From positions 1-9,948 of the forward strand of contig QMSU01000020.1 of the NCBI GenBank assembly GCA_003650975.1: a DNA stretch of 9,948 bases. Reading direction: 5' to 3'. The notes under the pieces were generated by a model. The model was given only the letters and a program-made list of their open reading frames with translations. It was not told where the DNA came from and ran no database searches. Shown piece after piece: positions 5,798 to 9,948 of this stretch. The DNA comes from Thermoplasmata archaeon. GTDB taxonomy: Archaea; Thermoplasmatota; E2; UBA202; JdFR-43. The stretch's first letter is position 1. Each line of letters begins with the position of its first letter. The translations under genes and the position numbers were made by a program.

Positions 5798-7430
5798 TGT
5801 ATTTCTCGAGAGATTCCTCATCAACCTCTTTCTCATTATTTTCTCCTCGATTATCAATGACAGCACGTAACTCTTCAATATTCTTAAAGGGCTTATTCTT
5901 TATTATTCTGGCAGCCCTTTTTTCTCCTATTGTTGGTAGTGCGCACAGTGCATTAAATGATGCGTAATTTATGTTGAGAGGATACTCCATGGCCTCAACA
6001 CTTTTATATCCAGTGGATAGTACCTTTACATCCACAAATCTATTCAACACCTTTTTATATGGGAGATGTACCACAACTGGGTAACTTCCAATTTGTCTTC
6101 CAATGGTATGATTGCCTCTGTGTATCTCTAAATATACCCTCTTTAGTATCGCCCCTTTTGGGAGTAACTGTTCGAGCATTTTTTTATTCACCTGCTCATT
6201 CACCTCTCTTTTGAACTTTCTGAATAATTTCGCGTCCACCTTTCCTCTTTTCCCTCGCAATGCCACCACCTGACGGATGTTTATTCTCCGGATAAGATAG
6301 CCACTGTCAACAACACTTTTCAGAAAGGCAAAATTCTCACTGTAGGTGGCTTTGCTCTCTTTCTTCAAACCATATACAATATTTATCCCGGGGAGAAAGT
6401 GAGGCATGCCATTTTCTCCTCGTTCCCCTCCGATCATATTTATTATTCGTATCGCATTCATCACCTGCCATGGCTCCGCATTGAGATTATTCTCCTGAAT
6501 TACATCTCTGTCAGCGCTTTCCATACCAAAGGCGGCGGTGTTACCGGGTGTGCAGTATTTTTTTATCATTTCAGCAATTTCCATGCTTTCATTTTCCCAT
6601 TCAGATACCACCGCAGGATTTACATTGTCTATATGGAGAACTGCAGGATTTGTTTTTGAGACGCCCTCAAGCAAGCGCTGTATTGCAGCAGGATTTGGTT
6701 GCGGAATCTCTCTTTTTCCAATGCCCATTGCCCTGTATGAAAAAAAGCAGGACTGCCCCCCCAGCCTGAAATTAACCACACCATGCTTCCTCAATTCCAT
6801 AACCTCCCCTACAATATCCTCAATTTTTCGCATAATCGGCTTCCCAAAACACGGTTCCATACAAAAGGAACACCCGCCGGTAAACCATCGCACACATCCC
6901 CGGTAGGTCTCCATCTCTGCTATAAGTGGCTGGGGATAATCAGGATGATGAACCACTACATCAGCGCCATAAATACTCCATTTCCTCCATTCCCTCTCAG
7001 TTCTTCTCCGGTCCTGCACCACCCCATTCAGGAAGTCGTACACAAAAGCATCGCCATCTTCCCTTGCCACATATTCGGCATACCGTGATCCATCTCTCAA
7101 CGATATTCCCCCGCCCTGTCCAAACCCGAATTTTGCGGCGGCCCCGGTGAGGATGGTTGTGCCTCTAAAGGTCCGGCATATCTCCACGAATTCTTTGAAA
7201 GACATGGGCATTGCCCTCAAATATCTTCCCGGTACGATGGCTCCTGCAAGTATTACCAGCACGTCACCCATCACGCGGCGTCCCTTTCTCCATTCTTCAA
7301 TGGTCATGTACTCATATTCTGCCCCTGCATCTTTTATTGCTCCCGCTATGTATCGCGCATGCGGGGAAATGTACGGTGGAACGCCAAGACAGGAGGGTTC
7401 ATCTACAAACCCATCAAGCAGGGTTACCAT
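5787..7430 (-). CDS. Radical SAM protein with TRAM-like and helix-hairpin-helix domains (COG1031-like)
   Basis: This 547-residue protein resembles the archaeal radical SAM group with a C-terminal helix-hairpin-helix; its reaction is unknown, though nucleic-acid modification is a fair guess. Residues 1-150 look like a Rossmann-type, cobalamin-binding-like region (DEPSCLGVPPYISPHARY). The cluster motif is YRGCVRWFTGGCSFCMEPC: C179, C187, C190 and C194, with CX7CX2C spacing rather than the common CX3CX2C. The barrel continues to about 390 (FRLGGQSCFF, LHIDNVNPAV, FGMESADRDV, GINIVYGL). A TRAM-like segment follows at about 425-478 (RGNHTIGRQIGSYPVVVHLP), then a helix-hairpin-helix at about 496-528 (LPTIGEKRAARII). 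ATG 7430 is about 28 nt from the TATA core of the 52-bp repeat. It converges on the TraB-family gene with an 11-bp overlap. Confidence 0.85.
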   Translation of the reverse strand: MVTLLDGFVDEPSCLGVPPYISPHARYIAGAIKDAGAEYEYMTIEEWRKGRRVMGDVLVILAGAIVPGRYLRAMPMSFKEFVEICRTFRGTTILTGAAAKFGFGQGGGISLRDGSRYAEYVAREDGDAFVYDFLNGVVQDRRRTEREWRKWSIYGADVVVHHPDYPQPLIAEMETYRGCVRWFTGGCSFCMEPCFGKPIMRKIEDIVGEVMELRKHGVVNFRLGGQSCFFSYRAMGIGKREIPQPNPAAIQRLLEGVSKTNPAVLHIDNVNPAVVSEWENESMEIAEMIKKYCTPGNTAAFGMESADRDVIQENNLNAEPWQVMNAIRIINMIGGERGENGMPHFLPGINIVYGLKKESKATYSENFAFLKSVVDSGYLIRRINIRQVVALRGKRGKVDAKLFRKFKREVNEQVNKKMLEQLLPKGAILKRVYLEIHRGNHTIGRQIGSYPVVVHLPYKKVLNRFVDVKVLSTGYKSVEAMEYPLNINYASFNALCALPTIGEKRAARIIKNKPFKNIEELRAVIDNRGENNEKEVDEESLEKYITF

Positions 7431-7436
7431 TGGAAT

Positions 7437-7488
7437 TTAATCCCCCAGGCCATATAAACTTTCCAGTGGAAATGAAGGGGGGTGGGTG
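7437..7488 (-). repeat. 52-bp inverted repeat, right copy; promoter of the radical SAM gene
   Basis: This is a perfect reverse-complement match to 2832-2883. Read on the minus strand it has the same order: C-rich stretch, TTTCCA-C-TGGAAA palindrome, BRE-like GGAAAG, TATA box TTTATATGG (7450-7458), and GGGGGATTAA. It ends 6 bp before the radical SAM ATG (7430-7428). It serves as that gene's promoter and points into the same interval as the hflX copy. Confidence 0.9.
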
Positions 7489-7692
7489 TACCATATCTAA
7501 ACAATATGCAGTCCATCTCTGGTTCTCTTGTGTCACAATACAAACCAGCCGGATGATACCTTGCTCGTTTCCATGTGTTTTTGAAAAACTTTAGCGGCCA
7601 CGCATCTCAGAATGCCTGCCGAACACCACATCGAGCTTTTCGACAGCATCTGTCAACGCATAACCTTTTTATTTTAAAGTTTCTATTATGTT
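7489..7692 (+). promoter_or_regulatory. Divergent intergenic region and lipocalin promoter
   Basis: The TATA-like box TTTTTATTTTAA (7666-7677) lies about 26 nt before GTG 7693. Two palindromic sites are upstream: TTGTG-T-CACAA (7528-7538) nested in CTGGTT/AACCAG (7519-7524 and 7543-7548), and GACAG-CAT-CTGTC (7642-7654), 11 bp before the TATA box, a typical position for an activator or repressor. I see no RNA gene or coding remnant in this stretch. Confidence 0.45.
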
Positions 7693-8967
7693 GTGAAGAA
7701 ACTTACGGTTCTTGTGGCCTTTCTTTTCGCAATGCCGGCATATGCGGTATATGATGCACATCATGGCTGGAATTTTCGGGATGAAGGCTTTCATGATGCC
7801 ATCCGTGAGTGGTGGAATATTGACATTGTGTTTACCACCGGAGGGAACTACAGTCTCACCGCTTCATTTGAGTACGAAAAGGAAACACCTGCGGCAAATC
7901 TCTTCTTTACCCTGTTTGATAGGGATACCGATGCGGTGTATGATCTTGGTTCGTACAATGACGACATCTCCGTGCTGCGCCACCATGGATCGCATGGCGT
8001 CAACCTGACGTATAACGCCTCGTGGTTGAGGGGGAGTTATCCCTCATATATGGTGCATTTTGAACGCAAAGATGTGGTGGTTGAGGCAAAAATTAATGCG
8101 GAATCGCGGTACGTGTGTGTGGTGGAAAACGAAGGGGGCATACTTCCGATGGGTTTTGGCTACTACCGGTATGCATTCATTCCAAAATGCGGGGTAACGG
8201 GATGGATGTCCATTGACGGCGTGACGAAAAATTTTGAAGGAACCGGATATTATGAACATGTGTGGGGCAACTGGAGTTACCACAATCCCCTTAGGGGAGC
8301 AACGGCGAAACCGTATCTCATGCTTGCCCGATGGTGGTGGGAGCATAAAAACATCACCTGGGATACCATTACAGTTTCCACAAACAATCCCTTTGGCTAT
8401 GACTGGGCATGGGGCGCGTTCAGCAACGGTTGGAGCATCTTCTACGGTGCTGTGCCCTTCTGGATAGGGGAAATTCCCTTCGGTGTGCTCTATCTCTTTC
8501 GGGACGGCGAGGTGATGGAATTTGGTGGTATATCTTATCGGTATCTTGATGGTGTCTTTTACCACGGCTTCTACATCCCCACCACAATAAAGGTCACGGC
8601 CGAAGGTGCGGGAACTCTTTCGCTCATCCTGAAAATGAATCATGCTCCCCATATCTATGAGGACGAACTCGATTCACCGTACTGGGATCGTCTCATTCTC
8701 TATGAAAGCCCCGGATATGTGGCGGGTACCTACCTCGATGAGGAGGGGCATACCACGCCCCTTGCGGGGTTTTGTGAGGTGGAAATCGAAAGACAGGGAA
8801 GCATTTTCCAGTATCTCATGGTGCAGCTTTCCCGCCATGCCACCGTGTTCGAACTCCTTTTCATTTCCTGCCTGCTCGACATCATATTCGAGGTGGAGCT
8901 TTCACTCAATCCCTTCTCCATCCATTTTTCTTTTTCTCACATAGGCGAGCACAACACCGAGGGCTAG
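7693..8967 (+). CDS. Secreted AttH/CrtC-like lipocalin-fold protein
   Basis: This 424-residue exported protein resembles the AttH/CrtC (hydroxyneurosporene synthase-like) group of double lipocalin folds. Some relatives hydrate or hold hydrophobic lipids; the substrate here is unknown. A signal peptide is clear: MKK, hydrophobic LTVLVAFLFAM, then PAYA with likely cleavage after residue 18. The family's first motif EWW is at 39-41 (REWWNID) and the second, GTGYYEHVWGNW, at 183-194. The protein is rich in Trp and Tyr with alternating beta-strand patterns, and the lipocalin part ends near GFCEVEIE (359-366). A 56-residue tail with a hydrophobic stretch (about 386-402, FELLFISCLLDIIFEV) may anchor it to the membrane; the tail's end overlaps the convergent VTT gene by 66 bp. 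GTG 7693 fits both promoter spacing and the signal peptide. No carotenoid genes are nearby, so CrtC activity should not be assumed. Confidence 0.8.
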   Translation: MKKLTVLVAFLFAMPAYAVYDAHHGWNFRDEGFHDAIREWWNIDIVFTTGGNYSLTASFEYEKETPAANLFFTLFDRDTDAVYDLGSYNDDISVLRHHGSHGVNLTYNASWLRGSYPSYMVHFERKDVVVEAKINAESRYVCVVENEGGILPMGFGYYRYAFIPKCGVTGWMSIDGVTKNFEGTGYYEHVWGNWSYHNPLRGATAKPYLMLARWWWEHKNITWDTITVSTNNPFGYDWAWGAFSNGWSIFYGAVPFWIGEIPFGVLYLFRDGEVMEFGGISYRYLDGVFYHGFYIPTTIKVTAEGAGTLSLILKMNHAPHIYEDELDSPYWDRLILYESPGYVAGTYLDEEGHTTPLAGFCEVEIERQGSIFQYLMVQLSRHATVFELLFISCLLDIIFEVELSLNPFSIHFSFSHIGEHNTEG

Positions 8968-9483
8968 GGTGAGCAATATGAGGATGAATGTGGCGTTCTG
9001 GGCGGTCCCCCGCTCAAACCAGGAGTAAAACATGCCAGAGAGCATTACCAGAACGGAGAATTTTGCGCATCCCCCTAGAAGAATGTAGGTCATTGATTTA
9101 TCATAACGCCACTCATTGATGGCAATGAACGCTCCTGTGTAGGGGAGTACGGGGGCAATCCGGTTGATGAGCAGCATGGTTTCATCCCGCGCAATCAAAA
9201 GGGCACTGTATTTTTTCATTATCTTTTCAATAAACGGGGGCACACCAAGTTTTTTCACCGTGATATACAGCAATGTATTCCCAGTGCCTATTGCAAGCAG
9301 GGCCACCGCGATGAGTAGCACCCCCCACCACGGAGAGGGATTTGCCGCATACATGATAAGCAAAAAAAGTTCAGGAACCATGGGAAACAGCATGCTATCG
9401 ATAATGAAAATCACAAACAGTGCAAGCAGCATCCCCGCAGCGCCAAAGCCGTCGAAGAACTGTATTATCTGGTCCCCGAGCAT
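8902..9483 (-). CDS. VTT/DedA-like integral membrane protein
   Basis: This 193-residue membrane protein is of the VTT (SNARE-associated/DedA) type; some DedA relatives act as lipid scramblases or flippases, while this one's substrate is unknown. Hydrophobic helices lie at about 15-45 (GMLLALFVIFIIDSMLF, then PMVPELFLLIMYA), 53-75, 103-120, 127-150 and 162-183. The loop with INRIAPVLPYTGAFIAINEWRY corresponds to the conserved re-entrant region (R..P..P...G) of the family, and PEL matches its acidic site. It ends in a basic KRKMDGEGIE tail. ATG 9483 gives a normal N-terminus; the frame is open further upstream but that extension is polar and unlike the family. No good TATA box lies about 26 nt upstream, and the ATG sits inside the end of the short upstream ORF, suggesting coupling. 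It converges on the lipocalin gene. Confidence 0.75.
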   Translation of the reverse strand: MLGDQIIQFFDGFGAAGMLLALFVIFIIDSMLFPMVPELFLLIMYAANPSPWWGVLLIAVALLAIGTGNTLLYITVKKLGVPPFIEKIMKKYSALLIARDETMLLINRIAPVLPYTGAFIAINEWRYDKSMTYILLGGCAKFSVLVMLSGMFYSWFERGTAQNATFILILLTLALGVVLAYVRKRKMDGEGIE

Positions 9484-9608
9484 TGGCACACAATCACTCT
9501 CTCTTTTTCTATTTTTCGAAAATTGCCCATGCTGGCCATTGCTTGCGCGATTTTCACCAGCCTCTCCATATCTCCAGGTGCTGTGGCATGACTCTTGAGA
9601 AAACACAC
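9465..9608 (-). CDS. Short ORF before the VTT gene, possible gene remnant
   Basis: This is a 47-residue frame if begun at GTG 9608, or 60 residues from ATG 9647. The core APGDMERLVKIAQAMASMG followed by NFRKIEKERVIVCQCSGTR looks coding: an amphipathic helix, then a beta strand. It loosely recalls the N-terminus of archaeal putative metallopeptidases in which a conserved Arg-Val-x-Val-x-x-Ser-x-Gly segment follows such a helix. If so it is a truncated remnant, stopping before any catalytic HExxH region; this comparison is from memory and weak. GTG 9608 lies about 27 nt after a minus-strand TATTTTA (9635-9629), which overlaps the tRNA TATA box. It overlaps the VTT start by 19 bp, so it could be a leader cistron. 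Confidence 0.35.
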   Translation of the reverse strand: MCFLKSHATAPGDMERLVKIAQAMASMGNFRKIEKERVIVCQCSGTR

Positions 9609-9628
9609 GGATTTTCTCACAACAACAC

Positions 9629-9636
9629 TAAAATAT
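9629..9636 (+). promoter_or_regulatory. TATA box of tRNA-Val
   Basis: TAAAATAT lies 32 nt before the mature 5' end, leaving about 5 nt of leader if transcription begins 26 nt after the box. The reverse strand, ATATTTTA, also reads as a TATA box and could serve the minus-strand short ORF and VTT gene. Confidence 0.5.
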
Positions 9637-9660
9637 CCACACCACATATCAATAGCAGCA

Positions 9661-9733
9661 GGGCTAGTGGTCTAGGGGTTATGACGTTGCCCTTACGAGG
9701 CAAAGGTCGCCGGTTCGATTCCGGCCTAGCCCA
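9661..9733 (+). tRNA. tRNA-Val (anticodon UAC)
   Basis: A full cloverleaf can be folded: acceptor GGGCTAG with CTAGCCC (9661-9667 and 9726-9732), D arm GTCT/TGAC, anticodon stem TTGCC/GGCAA (9687-9691 and 9699-9703), loop CTTACGA with anticodon TAC at 9694-9696, and T stem GCCGG/CCGGC around TTCGATT. The discriminator base is A (9733) and CCA is not encoded. There is no intron. It reads GUA and probably other Val codons. Confidence 0.96.
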
Positions 9734-9948
9734 TTCGCCTTCTCCCTGCATATTTTACCATGATAAACGGCATCATCTCCTAGAACAACCTGCGAAATAA
9801 GACACGATGAATACTCATTCACCCTCTTTATAAGTTAAATCAAATACCACTTCCTTACTCCCCTCATTTTTTTCACTGGAGGGAGCAAAAGAAGCCAGCA
9901 GACCCGTGGCTTATCACGGTATATGAATTTCATGCATCTTCATAAAAA
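9734..9948. other. Non-coding end of window
   Basis: No convincing gene was found. TTTATAAG near 9829 reads as a TATA box on + (for a start beyond about 9855) and, as CTTATAAA, on - as well. A small hairpin CCGTG-GCTTAT-CACGG lies near 9904-9919. Its role is unknown. Confidence 0.4.

Noticed and set aside
7489..7640. C/D box guide RNA near GGATGATACC
   Set aside because: No proper C box with matching D/D' boxes was found.
8044..8652. 202-codon minus-strand frame
   Set aside because: It is antisense to the lipocalin gene and has no recognisable motif.
9734..9809. Minus-strand frame starting at a GTG near 9809 and running through the tRNA
   Set aside because: It reads antisense through tRNA-Val and shows no protein motif.
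9859..9891. Third degenerate copy of the 52-bp promoter repeat
   Set aside because: Only CCCCTCATTT and CACTGGA match, with a different spacing and no TATA box after them; this may be chance.
1..9948. CRISPR array, defence island, prophage or recombinase for the inverted repeat
   Set aside because: No regularly spaced repeats, nuclease/toxin genes, phage genes or invertase are visible; any inversion would rely on host recombination.

Overview
This window is from an archaeal chromosome. It encodes the small subunit of family D DNA polymerase, an archaeal-type SRP (7S) RNA, a DUF357 protein, a radical SAM protein with a C-terminal helix-hairpin-helix, and a tRNA-Val without an encoded CCA. Promoters are BRE plus TATA. 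PolD points to Euryarchaeota or a related PolD-bearing phylum; Thermoplasmatota is a guess, not shown. At five genes the TATA box lies about 26-28 nt before the start codon, so transcripts are probably leaderless; this was used to choose start codons, including two GTG starts.

Layout: 51-703 is a dead IS6-like insertion sequence with perfect 15-bp terminal inverted repeats and a deleted, frameshifted transposase. Next come a small two-helix membrane protein (754-1008), the SRP RNA (about 1036-1366) and, one base later, the PolD small subunit (1368-2825), apparently without its own promoter. The next block is hflX overlapping a DUF357 gene, then hypB overlapping a TraB-family gene, all on +. 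They converge on a radical SAM gene (7430-5787, -). After a divergent gap come a secreted AttH/CrtC-type lipocalin (7693-8967, +), a VTT/DedA-like membrane protein (9483-8902, -) with a short degenerate ORF before it, and tRNA-Val(UAC) (9661-9733, +).

The most unusual feature is a perfect 52-bp inverted repeat (2832-2883 and 7437-7488). Each copy is a complete promoter ending just before a start codon: hflX on one side, the radical SAM gene on the other, both pointing inward. Each carries the palindrome TTTCCA-C-TGGAAA against the TATA box. A near-identical palindrome (TTTTCCA-CA-TGGAAAA) sits at the start of the small membrane protein gene, so these promoters may share a regulator. hypB has a different 12-bp palindrome between its TATA box and start codon, with a 68-bp inverted-repeat element upstream.

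Functionally the window mixes housekeeping genes (replication, SRP targeting, ribosome-associated GTPase, tRNA), a hydrogenase nickel-insertion GTPase implying a Ni-Fe hydrogenase or another nickel enzyme elsewhere, and envelope proteins. No CRISPR array, defence cluster, prophage or intact mobile element was seen.
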